Below are positions 49,934 to 58,765 of a DNA stretch of 64,000 bases, in pieces. How positions within the stretch are numbered: position 1 is the first letter of the stretch; every line of letters starts with the position of its first letter. A program made the position numbers and the translations under genes. Origin of the DNA: UBA1563 sp041671545 (GTDB lineage: Bacteria; Bacteroidota; Ignavibacteria; Ignavibacteriales; Ignavibacteriaceae). The DNA lies in assembly GCA_041671545.1 (NCBI GenBank), contig JBAZBI010000004.1:62001-126000 (forward strand), read 5' to 3'. A model generated the notes under the pieces. It made no database searches. It was not told where the DNA came from and was given only the letters and a program-made list of their open reading frames with translations.

Positions 49934-51334
49934 CTATCTCATCTTCATGTTTGATAAAAACGACGTCTTGAACGAAGTAACTTCAACTCCATTCCTATAA
50001 ACACCAATAAAAACATGTGTATTTAGTTTGGTGAAAACTTTTTTATCTGCAATGATCATGAACTTACCTTCCATTACTTCAGAAGGCTTTAAGTCTAAAT
50101 CACTTCCGAGCATTTTGATCTCGGCATTGAGATTTTTAATTTTAATTGAAACATCGATCGGTTCAAAAGTTTTATTTACGATATTAAAATTGTAAAGATT
50201 ACTGATCCTATCATTCGGTTGATCCTGATAAAGCATCCCCGGAGTACGTAGAATATTTACTTCAATATCCTCACGTGTGGCTACTAAATAAGTGAACAGC
50301 GAAACCAAAAGGAAAAGGATTACAGAGTAACTAATTATTCTTGGCGTAATTGTAAACCGGATTTGATCTTTTATTCCTTGCAGAGAATCGTAACGAATTA
50401 ATCCGCGCGGCTTTTTAATTTTATCCATAACTTCGTCGCACGCATCAATACAAGCTGTACAATTAACACACTCTAATTGAATACCGTTTCGAATATCAAT
50501 TCCGGTTGGACAAACATCTACACACAGATGGCAATCAATACAATCTCCGGTAGTTCGTTCTTCATTTTTTCTGATTTTCCCGCGAGGTTCCCCACGAACA
50601 TTATCATATGCAACGACTAAGGAATTTTTATCAAGTAGAACTCCTTGAAGTCTTCCGTACGGACAAACAACCGTGCAAGCTTGCTCTCTGAATTTTGAAA
50701 AAATCAAATAAAATATTCCGGAAAAAATTATGATTGCGATTAAACCTGAAAGGTGTTGCAACGGCGGATCAGTAATAATATTAGAGAGCTCATCAATTCC
50801 AATAACCCACGCTAAAAGAATATTGGCAACTACGAATGAAAGCGAAAAGAAGATGATATGTTTGACGGTCTTCTTCCAAGACTTGTTGAATGTCCATTCC
50901 CCGTTATCAAGTGCAAGTTGCTGACGGAAATCTCCCTCAATCCAATATTCAATTTTGCGGAAAACCATTTCCATAAAAATTGTTTGCGGGCAAATCCATC
51001 CGCAAAATATTCTGCCGAATATTGCAGTGAAAAGAATTATGAATATTACGAAGGCAATAAATCCTACAACCAGAATGGCAAAATCGTATGGACCAAAAGC
51101 TAATCCGAAAAAAATAAATTTCCGGGCAAGCAAATTGAACATCATAAAAGGATGTCCGTGGATCTTAATAAAAGGAGTAACAATAAGAATCAAAATGAGC
51201 AGTACTGCAACAATATTTCGCGCAGTGGTAAATCTTCCTTTGGGTTTTTTAGGATATATCCAAACTCGTTTACCTTGTTCGCTTATTGTTGAAACTGAAT
51301 CTTTATATGATTTTAAATTGTCCAACTTTTCCAT
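49934..51334 (-). CDS. ccoG: Cytochrome c oxidase accessory protein CcoG (FixG)
   Basis: This 466-residue membrane ferredoxin reduces Cu(II) to Cu(I) for cbb3 assembly. The N-terminus IYPKKPKGRFTTARN, four or five membrane helices with FCGWICPQTIFMEMVFRKIE and EQACTVVCPYGRLQGVL, then two 4Fe-4S motifs (CIDCHLCVDVCPTGID, CVNCTACIDACDEVM), and a C-terminal Ig-like domain match CcoG. It sits between ccoP and the FixH gene. Confidence 0.95.
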   Translation of the reverse strand: MEKLDNLKSYKDSVSTISEQGKRVWIYPKKPKGRFTTARNIVAVLLILILIVTPFIKIHGHPFMMFNLLARKFIFFGLAFGPYDFAILVVGFIAFVIFIILFTAIFGRIFCGWICPQTIFMEMVFRKIEYWIEGDFRQQLALDNGEWTFNKSWKKTVKHIIFFSLSFVVANILLAWVIGIDELSNIITDPPLQHLSGLIAIIIFSGIFYLIFSKFREQACTVVCPYGRLQGVLLDKNSLVVAYDNVRGEPRGKIRKNEERTTGDCIDCHLCVDVCPTGIDIRNGIQLECVNCTACIDACDEVMDKIKKPRGLIRYDSLQGIKDQIRFTITPRIISYSVILFLLVSLFTYLVATREDIEVNILRTPGMLYQDQPNDRISNLYNFNIVNKTFEPIDVSIKIKNLNAEIKMLGSDLDLKPSEVMEGKFMIIADKKVFTKLNTHVFIGVYRNGVEVTSFKTSFLSNMKMR

Positions 51335-51339
51335 TTTTG

Positions 51340-52188
51340 TTACTGAACTTTTACAGAATCGGTTTTATCACTCCAGACATTTCCTTGTGGTGGTTTTGCG
51401 TTTGGAGGGTTTGTACCGTGAAGTGAAATTATAAAACTTCCTACTTCTTCCATTTGCGCCGGAGTTAATTGAGTTTTCCAGCTAACCATTCCTTTTTCAG
51501 GCACACCGTTTTTGATCGTAATAAATACATTTTTAATTCCGCCTCCATGGATCCAATAATCATCAGTTAAATTTGGACCGACCAAACCTTCTCCTTTTGC
51601 ACCATGGCAAACAGTACAAAGTTTGTTAAATGTTGCTTGACCGGAAGCTAAATCTATTGGTTCTTTAAGAAGTTGTACGGTGTTTTCATCAACCGCTTTT
51701 CCTCCAAAAAGATTTGCCTTTTCTAATTCGGCAAGTTTAACTTCTTCAAGAAATTCAGCCTCTTGCAATTTACTCGAGTGGAGAATGTGGTAATCAACCA
51801 TATAAACAATAGCGAAAACGATTGTAACATAAAATAAATATTTCCACCATGGCGGAAGATTGTTATCCAATTCTCTAATTCCATCATAATCGTGATCGAG
51901 AAGAATATCTTTCTCTTTTTCAACCGGAGCTGCATCTACCAATTTGTTATAGAATTTAGAGAGCAAGGGTTTTAACACAGGTTTTGATTCCGTCTCTCTC
52001 TTCTCGTGCATAAAGAAAAGAACAACAAAAACCAGGAGAACTGCAAGAAAGAAAATCAGCGCCGCATTGTCAATGTAGGCAACCATGTCCATCTCTTTTG
52101 TTTGAGCAACGGTTGTGGAAGCCGACAAGAAACTCACAATTAAGAATTGTGTAATTCTATTTTTTTTGTTTTGAATAGTTTTTTCCAT
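51340..52188 (-). CDS. ccoP: cbb3-type cytochrome c oxidase subunit III (CcoP), single-heme form
   Basis: This 282-residue subunit has two membrane segments (one near the N-terminus that may be cleaved or retained, one at about 30-50) before the conserved region YDGIRELDNNLPPWWKYLF, which is the CcoP N-terminal domain with a following helix. Only one heme c site is present (CTVCHGAKGEGLVGPNL, axial Met near GMVSWK). Proteobacterial CcoP has two. The start at 52188 has AAAGGA 6 bases upstream; an earlier ATG would overlap ccoQ. Confidence 0.88.
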   Translation of the reverse strand: MEKTIQNKKNRITQFLIVSFLSASTTVAQTKEMDMVAYIDNAALIFFLAVLLVFVVLFFMHEKRETESKPVLKPLLSKFYNKLVDAAPVEKEKDILLDHDYDGIRELDNNLPPWWKYLFYVTIVFAIVYMVDYHILHSSKLQEAEFLEEVKLAELEKANLFGGKAVDENTVQLLKEPIDLASGQATFNKLCTVCHGAKGEGLVGPNLTDDYWIHGGGIKNVFITIKNGVPEKGMVSWKTQLTPAQMEEVGSFIISLHGTNPPNAKPPQGNVWSDKTDSVKVQ

Positions 52189-52198
52189 AACAAATCCT

Positions 52199-52378
52199 TT
52201 ATAATTTTCTGTTTTCATCTTCACTATCCAGAGGAAGATTTTCCATTTGTTTAACATATGAAGTGTCAACTCTAAAAATCCAAATGATCATAAAAATGAA
52301 AGCGGTAAGAAAGATCAGCAGAGAAATTATCGGGAAAATGCTGATCCCTTCGATAGAACTTAAATAATTACTAAACAT
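52199..52378 (-). CDS. ccoQ: CcoQ-like small subunit of the cbb3 oxidase
   Basis: A 59-residue frame begins MFSNYLSSIEGISIFPIISL. It has one membrane helix (about 13-36), continuing IIWIFRVDTSYVKQM, and an acidic tail LPLDSEDENRKL. AGGAG precedes the ATG. It lies exactly between ccoNO and ccoP, where ccoQ is expected, and the helix-plus-W(I/V)F(R/K) pattern fits CcoQ/FixQ. Assignment rests on position and topology. Confidence 0.8.
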   Translation of the reverse strand: MFSNYLSSIEGISIFPIISLLIFLTAFIFMIIWIFRVDTSYVKQMENLPLDSEDENRKL

Positions 52379-52395
52379 TTTTTGTTCTCCTGCGC

Positions 52396-54516
52396 TTACT
52401 GCTTTTTCGCTTTTATGTCGGTACCTAATCTTTGCAGATAAGCGATCATCGCGATGATTTCTTTGTCTGAATCAACGACTATACCGGCATTGGTTAAGTC
52501 CAGTGCGATAGTATCAGCTTGTTTTTTAAGTTCTTCATTTGCGACTGCTTCAAATCCATCAGGATAAGGAACTCCTAATTTTCTCATAACAGAAATTTTC
52601 TTTTCAGTGGAAGAAATATCTAAAACATTTTCAGAAAGCCACGGGAACGGCGGCATAATGGAGCCTGGGGACATCAGTCTCGGATCGTTCATGTGATAAT
52701 AATGCCATGAGTTAGGATATTTTTTACCTTCACGCATTAAATCGGGACCGGTTCGTTTAGAACCCCACAGAAATGGATGATCGTAAACATATTCGCCGGC
52801 TTTTGAATATTCGCCATAACGTTCAACCTCAGTTCTGAAAGGACGAATCATTTGTGAATGGCAGCCAAGACAACCTTCGCGGATGTACAAATCTCTTCCT
52901 TGCAATTCCAACGGTGTATAAGGTTTTACCGAAGCAATTGTTGGAATGTTTGTCTTTACCAGGAAAGTAGGAATCATTTCCACAATGCCGCCAATCAGAA
53001 TAGCAACTGCGGCGAGTAATGTAAACTGAAGCGGACGGCTTTCGATCCAACGATGGCCAAGACCTTTTTTGTATTTGATCGGCTCTTTAATCATGGGAGG
53101 AGCTTGCGCTTCTTCATCGGCAACAAACGTTCCTTGTTTTGCCGTTTTAATTAGATTATAAACCATAACAAGTACACCGGTCAAGTAAAGCAATCCGCCT
53201 ACTGAACGAATAACATACATCGGAATTATTTGCAAAACCGTTTCAAGGAAGTTTGGATACTGGAGAAGACCTTGCGGCGTAAATTGTTTCCACATTAATG
53301 TTTGAACTAACGCTGACCAATACATCGAAGAGGCATAAACAACAATACCTAAAAAGCCTATCCAGAAATGAAAATTGGCAAGTTTTTTTGAGAAGAGGTT
53401 TGTGTTCCAAAGTCTTGGGATAAGCCAATATAAAATTCCGAATGTTAAAAATCCGTTCCAGCCAAGTGCGCCTATATGAACGTGTGCAATAACCCAATCG
53501 GTAAAATGAGCTAATGCATTAACATTTTTTAACGACATCATCGGACCCTCGAAAGTCGACATTCCATACGCCGTAATAGCAACAACCATAAATTTGAGAA
53601 CAACATCTTCTCGTAATTTATCCCAGGCGCCGCGTAATGTTAAAAGTCCGTTTATCATACCACCCCAGGATGGAGCGATAAGCATAATTGAAAAAACTGT
53701 TCCTAAAGATTGAGCCCAATCCGGCAAAGCGCTGTATAAAAGATGATGTGGTCCAGCCCAAATGTAAAGGAATATTAAAGCCCAGAAGTGAATAATCGAA
53801 AGTCGATATGAATAGATCGGTCTGTTCGCCGCTTTCGGCATGAAATAATACATCAATCCGAGATACGGTGTGGTCAAAAAGAAAGCCACAGCATTGTGAC
53901 CATACCACCATTGAACCAACGCATCTTGAACTCCGGCATAAGCAGAATAACTCTTTAAGAATGAAACAGGTAATTCAATTGAATTTACAATGTGCAAAAC
54001 CGCTACGGTTACTATCGTTGCAATATAAAACCAAATTGCAACGTAAAGGTGTTTTTCCCTTCTTTTAACAATTGTTCCAAATAAGTTGATGGCAAAAACC
54101 ACCCAAACAAGTGTAATAAGAATATCGATAGGCCATTCAAGCTCGGCGTATTCTTTACTGGTTGTAATTCCAAGAGGTAAAGAAATCGCCGCGCAGACGA
54201 TGATCAATTGCCAACTCCAAAAATGAAGTTTGCTCAGAAAATCGCTAAACATTCTGGCTTTTAACAATCGCTGGAGCGAATAATATACTCCCATAAAAAT
54301 ACCGTTACCTACAAATGCAAAGATCACGGCGTTTGTGTGCAGCGGGCGTAGTCTGCTGAATGTTAAGTAAGGGATACCAAGATTAAGAGCAGGGACGTAA
54401 AGCTGTACGGCAATTATTAAGCCGACCAGCATCCCAACGACGCTCCACAATACCGTGGCGATGGCAAAAGATTTGACAATTTGGTTGTCATATTTGAAGG
54501 TTTCGATTTGCATCAT
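52396..54516 (-). CDS. ccoNO: Fused cbb3 oxidase subunits I and II (CcoNO)
   Basis: This 706-residue protein joins the 12-helix catalytic subunit CcoN (about 1-465) to the monoheme subunit CcoO (about 500-706). CcoN has the heme/CuB ligands in RPLHTNAVIFAFVGN, WWYGHNAVAFF, WAGPHHLLYSALPDW and ADWVIAHVHIGALGWNGF-like context. CcoO has GCLGCHSQMIRPFRTEVERY followed by RTGPDLMREG and MPPFPWL. This oxidase reduces O2 at low concentration and pumps protons. The start at 54516 has GGAG 5 bases upstream. The fusion is common in Bacteroidota. Confidence 0.95.
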   Translation of the reverse strand: MMQIETFKYDNQIVKSFAIATVLWSVVGMLVGLIIAVQLYVPALNLGIPYLTFSRLRPLHTNAVIFAFVGNGIFMGVYYSLQRLLKARMFSDFLSKLHFWSWQLIIVCAAISLPLGITTSKEYAELEWPIDILITLVWVVFAINLFGTIVKRREKHLYVAIWFYIATIVTVAVLHIVNSIELPVSFLKSYSAYAGVQDALVQWWYGHNAVAFFLTTPYLGLMYYFMPKAANRPIYSYRLSIIHFWALIFLYIWAGPHHLLYSALPDWAQSLGTVFSIMLIAPSWGGMINGLLTLRGAWDKLREDVVLKFMVVAITAYGMSTFEGPMMSLKNVNALAHFTDWVIAHVHIGALGWNGFLTFGILYWLIPRLWNTNLFSKKLANFHFWIGFLGIVVYASSMYWSALVQTLMWKQFTPQGLLQYPNFLETVLQIIPMYVIRSVGGLLYLTGVLVMVYNLIKTAKQGTFVADEEAQAPPMIKEPIKYKKGLGHRWIESRPLQFTLLAAVAILIGGIVEMIPTFLVKTNIPTIASVKPYTPLELQGRDLYIREGCLGCHSQMIRPFRTEVERYGEYSKAGEYVYDHPFLWGSKRTGPDLMREGKKYPNSWHYYHMNDPRLMSPGSIMPPFPWLSENVLDISSTEKKISVMRKLGVPYPDGFEAVANEELKKQADTIALDLTNAGIVVDSDKEIIAMIAYLQRLGTDIKAKKQ

Positions 54517-54533
54517 GTTTTCTCCAGATTTTT

Positions 54534-54716
54534 TCAAGAGTTGGTTTTATTTGTTTTTTCATTAAGAATAGTTTTTTCTTTATCATCAAAAAGCATTCGA
54601 ACCGACGGAGTATATTTATCGTCATACTGGCCGCTTTTTACAGCCCAGATAAACGCAACAAGGAAACCGCCTGCAACCATTATGCTGAACAGTATTAACA
54701 CTACTATGACACTCAA
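54534..54716 (-). CDS. ccoS: cbb3 oxidase maturation protein CcoS
   Basis: This 60-residue protein has one N-terminal membrane helix (about 3-25) followed by AFIWAVKSGQYDDKYTPSVR and MLFDD, the CcoS signature. CcoS is needed to insert cofactors into the oxidase. It overlaps ccoI by 4 bp (54713-54716) and precedes ccoNO. Confidence 0.92.
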   Translation of the reverse strand: MSVIVVLILFSIMVAGGFLVAFIWAVKSGQYDDKYTPSVRMLFDDKEKTILNEKTNKTNS

Positions 54717-57157
54717 AGTAATCCTTTCCGTTTAGCAAAAAAAGTTGTGGTTAATGTTGTAAAGACTACAACAGATATAGAACTAATTGGCATTAACACC
54801 GCTGAAAGTAACGGCGATAATAGACCCTGAACAGCGAAATAGAGACCAAAAAGATTGTATAAGATTGAGATACCGAAGCTTCCATAGATAATGTTCAAAC
54901 TTATGGTCGTAAAGTTAAGAAAAGTTGGTAAATTTTTTAACATTTTCGCATTTAAAATTGCATCACTAGCCGGAGTAAAATTAAGAATATCCTCAGAAAT
55001 GGATATTCCTACATTACTTTGCGATAAAGCGCCAGCGTCGTTCAATCCGTCCCCAATCATCAGGACTTTTTTCTTCCCCGATTGAAGTTTTTTAATAAAA
55101 TTTAGTTTGTCCAAAGGCGACTGTCTAAAAAATACTTTGTTTTCACTCCCGAACAATTTTACCAAAAATGATTTCTCCGTTTCATTATCACCGGAAAGTA
55201 GAAACGAATCATAATTGCTCTTCGTTTTGTTAATTACCAAATCCGTTTCCTCCCGGTACTTATTTTGAATTTTATACTTCCCTTTTACAACTCCGTCTAT
55301 TGATAAATAAACTTCGGAATTAACAGGAGCGGGAATCGCTTCATAAATTGTGTCTTCTACTTCCTTTGTTTTTTGCAGATCAAAAAAAGTTTCACTCCCG
55401 ATTTTAATTTTCTGCCCGGCAATATCACCTTCGATTCCCTTTCCGATAATTTCAAGAAATTTTTCCACTTTAAGAATTGAGGAACCTTCAATCGATGCGA
55501 ATATCTTTTTACTTAAAGGATGATTTGAATTTCTAACTAACGATTTCACCATCGTTTTCCCTTCGCTCGAAAGAACATCACCGTCGAACTCAATTTCAGT
55601 TTCACCGGCTTTCGTAATTGTTCCGGTTTTGTCCCATACAATGGTATCAATTCGCGCAAGGTCTTCAAGAACACGAATGTTTTTCACGTAAAAATCATTC
55701 TTGCCAAATATCCGCAAGGTGTTGCCAAGTGTGAATGGAGTTGACATTGCAAGTGCACAAGGACATGCAATTATAAGAACCGTGATGAAAGAAGTTATCG
55801 CAATATCAACATCAGTTCGGATCCAATAGAAAAAAGCTGCCGAGGCGCTGAGCAATATTGCAAAAGTAAAATATTTGCTGAGTGAATTGGCAATTCCGGT
55901 AAACGAAAATTCCACTTTACCTTTCGCCTGGAAGTTATTCCACAATTGTGTTAGATAACTCTGAGAAACTTCTTTCATTACTTCAAGTTCAATTGAACTT
56001 CCGATTTGACGTCCACCGGCGTAGATCATTTCTCCAATTACTTTGCTAACAGGAGAAGATTCTCCTGTTACAAAACTATAATCAATATTCCCATCGCCAT
56101 TAAATAAAATTGCATCAGCGGGAATCAGTTCACCATTCTTAACAACAATTCTCTCTCCAATTTTTAAATGTGAAAGAGGAATTGTTTTTTCCTCCCCACT
56201 TTTTTTAACAGTCACAGAGATTGGAAAGAACGATTTATAATTTCTCTCAAAGTTTAGGACTTCATAAGTTTTATTCTGGAATATTTTTCCGAGTAATAAG
56301 AAAAAAAGTAACCCGGCAAGAGAATCCATATACCCCGGACTTCCATGTGCAAAAATTTCATATGAACTTTTCACGAAAAATGCGAGGATACCGAGCGAAA
56401 GCGGAACATCAATATTGACGAACTTTTTCCGCAACCCTTTATATGCCGAAATAAAATATTCTGAACCGCAGTAAAAAAAGAGTGGGAGTGAAATAAGAAA
56501 AATTACATAGCTGAACGTGGTACGAAGCGATTCACTTGAAACATCAATCGAAAGATATTCCGGGAAACTTAGCAGCATGATATTTCCGAATCCGAAACCG
56601 GCAAGTCCTACTTTGTAGTACAAACTTTTATTTACAAAGTTTTTTGATTTTTTCTCTACATCTTCAAAACTTATCTGTGGTTCGTAACCAATCGATGTAA
56701 GGATTTCTACTACTTTACGAAGAGATATTTTATTTGATCGAAAGGAAACCGACAATTTTCTTTCGATAAAATTTACTCTTGACTGCAGAATGTTTATGTC
56801 AATTTTAAAGAGATTCTCGAGCAGCCAAATGCAAGAACTGCAATGCATCTGCGGAATAAAAAAAGTAATCGTGCTCACTTTTCCATCGGAAAAATCAAGC
56901 AGTTTACGGGTTAATTCTTCATCATCGAGATATGCATATTTGTCTTTCAACAGAAGATTTTTTTGATTCTTCCCCGGCGATTCATTTAGATCGTAATAGG
57001 CGCAAAGATTTTTTTCATTTAAGATTTCGTACACAATTTTGCAGCCGTCACAGCAGAAGATTTTTTCATCCAAGTGAATAGTATCCGAAGGAGAAAGTTC
57101 TCCACAGTGGTAGCAAGTTAGATTTATTTCTTGCGAAACTTGTTTCGTTAAAGTCAT
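54713..57157 (-). CDS. ccoI: Copper-translocating P-type ATPase CcoI (FixI type)
   Basis: This 814-residue P1B ATPase supplies copper to the cbb3 oxidase. The N-terminus has a Cys-rich zinc-ribbon-like CYHCGELSPSDTIHLDEKIF with CCDGCK, typical of the CcoI group, then a heavy-metal-associated domain with MHCSSC, eight membrane helices, TGESSPVSK, the metal site CPC (IACPCALAMSTPFTLG), the phosphorylation motif DKTGTITKAGE, and MIGDGLNDAGALSQSNVG. The longer frame to 57214 begins inside a T-run after a hairpin, so 57157 is preferred although no strong SD is visible. It heads the cco operon. Confidence 0.92.
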   Translation of the reverse strand: MTLTKQVSQEINLTCYHCGELSPSDTIHLDEKIFCCDGCKIVYEILNEKNLCAYYDLNESPGKNQKNLLLKDKYAYLDDEELTRKLLDFSDGKVSTITFFIPQMHCSSCIWLLENLFKIDINILQSRVNFIERKLSVSFRSNKISLRKVVEILTSIGYEPQISFEDVEKKSKNFVNKSLYYKVGLAGFGFGNIMLLSFPEYLSIDVSSESLRTTFSYVIFLISLPLFFYCGSEYFISAYKGLRKKFVNIDVPLSLGILAFFVKSSYEIFAHGSPGYMDSLAGLLFFLLLGKIFQNKTYEVLNFERNYKSFFPISVTVKKSGEEKTIPLSHLKIGERIVVKNGELIPADAILFNGDGNIDYSFVTGESSPVSKVIGEMIYAGGRQIGSSIELEVMKEVSQSYLTQLWNNFQAKGKVEFSFTGIANSLSKYFTFAILLSASAAFFYWIRTDVDIAITSFITVLIIACPCALAMSTPFTLGNTLRIFGKNDFYVKNIRVLEDLARIDTIVWDKTGTITKAGETEIEFDGDVLSSEGKTMVKSLVRNSNHPLSKKIFASIEGSSILKVEKFLEIIGKGIEGDIAGQKIKIGSETFFDLQKTKEVEDTIYEAIPAPVNSEVYLSIDGVVKGKYKIQNKYREETDLVINKTKSNYDSFLLSGDNETEKSFLVKLFGSENKVFFRQSPLDKLNFIKKLQSGKKKVLMIGDGLNDAGALSQSNVGISISEDILNFTPASDAILNAKMLKNLPTFLNFTTISLNIIYGSFGISILYNLFGLYFAVQGLLSPLLSAVLMPISSISVVVFTTLTTTFFAKRKGLL

Positions 57158-57212
57158 ATATTTTTTCGTAGTAGAAAAGAAAAAGAAGTAAAGTTCGGCT
57201 GGCTGTTTCATC

Positions 57213-57265
57213 AAAAAAAAGAATGAAACCCAGGGCTTATCTCCCCGTTAAGTCCCAAGTTTCAT
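57213..57265 (-). terminator. Hairpin plus T8 in the ccoI leader (terminator or attenuator)
   Basis: ATGAAAC (57223-57229) pairs with GTTTCAT (57259-57265), with an inner GGGCTTA/TAAGTCCC stem. On the minus strand it is followed by eight T (57213-57220) and then the ccoI start region about 55 bases further on. It is a good intrinsic terminator located downstream of another terminator (57377), which leaves room for a promoter between them and hence attenuation. Confidence 0.6.
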
Positions 57266-57376
57266 TTCTTAATTGTCAAAAACACTTCTTTTTAACACAT
57301 TTTGTGCCAGCCAAAAGAATATTTTTTTAATTAAAAATGATAGATAAAATAACGGCTTTGCAATAAATAACAAAAC

Positions 57377-57396
57377 CATTCTTGTTTTTGAGAATG
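57377..57396 (-). terminator. Weak intrinsic terminator after the barrel-like gene
   Basis: CATTCT/AGAATG form a 6-bp stem with an 8-nt loop, followed on the minus strand by GTTTTGTTATTTATT. It starts directly after the stop at 57398. Confidence 0.5.
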
Positions 57397-57397
57397 A

Positions 57398-58765
57398 TTA
57401 GAATCCGGCGCTGAGACCAATTGTGATCCATCTTCCTCCATCAATCTTACTTGGCTGTGCAGAAGTAATCACAATTCCAGGGGTACTTCCTGATGAAGGG
57501 AGTTCCTTTTTTATTGTTTTAAGCGGAATAAACTGTCCGCATTCTACAGAAACTGAAAAGGAATCGAATTGATAAGAAGCAATTAAGGAAAGTTTGCCGA
57601 TTATCGCTTTCCGAATTGGAAGAATATTTCGAGTAAAATCTTTAACACCAAAAACTAGATAGGAAGGCTGCCAATTATCCAAGGTAAATTCCGGGAGAAT
57701 CTGGTAAATCGAAAGTTCGGGTTGAACAGAAAAATTTGAAAAAGTAAAACGCTTTTTGGTTTCAAAAGTAAATAGATAAACATGGCCAGTTAATCTGTAA
57801 TTAAGCCTGTTAGCTATCAAAGAAGTTAGCACGGATGTGAATGGCCATGATTGAATGTTCCCTACAACCGAACCTTTGTAAAAATCATATGACGTTGAAA
57901 ATGAGGGGAACCATTTGTAGTCATTCGTTTCCCGACTTACAATTTTAACTTTATTAAAAAGCAAATTGTTCATTGAGCTTTGACTGAAAGAATTCCATGC
58001 ATAGATAAAGTCAAGAAAACTTTCTCCCTGCCCATGAGCAAAACTAATTTCAACGGGAATTTTGAAAGTTGAATTGTTCAAAGTAAAATTGGTGACTGAC
58101 CCGGTTGATTGATCTTCAACTTCAAATGTTGGATTTTCGTTTTTGTTTTTTTTACTGAGATACTTTTCATACTGAAAGGTTAAGTCTGTTTTAACCTCCG
58201 GATGGATTCTAAGTAAATAAAAAACTTTAGAAAGATTAGTCATATTGTTTATGTCGATCCTTGAATCTTCATATTTCAAATCGAAAATCCATGGAAAGGA
58301 GTAAGAAGAATAACCAACCAAGAATTTTTCAAACCAGTGGAACGAATTCTCGAAACCGAAGTTTACCCCATAATCGATAGTGGAAACACTTCTAATTTGG
58401 TTTCCACGTAAGAATAATCCGATAGCAAATGGTTTGAATTGAGCCTCATCTTCAACCATCAATCTGTTGATTGTTAGCCCCGTTTTGAACTGTAAGTGAC
58501 TTCCCGAATTTTCAATTTGAAGAATATTTCTTTCGTTTTCAAGTGAAATGAACAATCGGTTGTATTTAAAATTTGATTGAAATTCTGCAGAAGTTTTCTT
58601 TAGCGAAATAAGTGTGTTCGAGGTAGAATTTTTTGATCTTAATAAATCGAAGTAAGAAGTTGACAATGTAATTGAAGAAGTTGAATCACTTTTAAAATAA
58701 GACGGCTGTGCAAAAAGAACCTGCACAGCCGTTAAAAAGAAAATTAATAAGAAAGTTAACTTCAA
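57398..58765 (-). CDS. Probable outer membrane barrel-like protein of unknown function
   Basis: This 455-residue protein has a signal peptide (1-19, ending LFAQ) and is made almost entirely of short alternating strands with aromatic ends (NRLFISLENERNIL, LHSTIDYGVNFGF-like, RWITIGLSAGF). It ends in Phe, the usual C-terminal residue of BAM-inserted barrels. No family is recognised. It overlaps the lipoprotein gene by 4 bp (ATGA, 58762-58765), so the two products are likely partners. Confidence 0.65.
   Translation of the reverse strand: MKLTFLLIFFLTAVQVLFAQPSYFKSDSTSSITLSTSYFDLLRSKNSTSNTLISLKKTSAEFQSNFKYNRLFISLENERNILQIENSGSHLQFKTGLTINRLMVEDEAQFKPFAIGLFLRGNQIRSVSTIDYGVNFGFENSFHWFEKFLVGYSSYSFPWIFDLKYEDSRIDINNMTNLSKVFYLLRIHPEVKTDLTFQYEKYLSKKNKNENPTFEVEDQSTGSVTNFTLNNSTFKIPVEISFAHGQGESFLDFIYAWNSFSQSSMNNLLFNKVKIVSRETNDYKWFPSFSTSYDFYKGSVVGNIQSWPFTSVLTSLIANRLNYRLTGHVYLFTFETKKRFTFSNFSVQPELSIYQILPEFTLDNWQPSYLVFGVKDFTRNILPIRKAIIGKLSLIASYQFDSFSVSVECGQFIPLKTIKKELPSSGSTPGIVITSAQPSKIDGGRWITIGLSAGF

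Noticed and set aside
57295..57315. Possible sigma-54 promoter (TGGCAC with following GT) before ccoI
   Set aside because: The -12 element reads GT where GC is required, and no upstream activator site was found.
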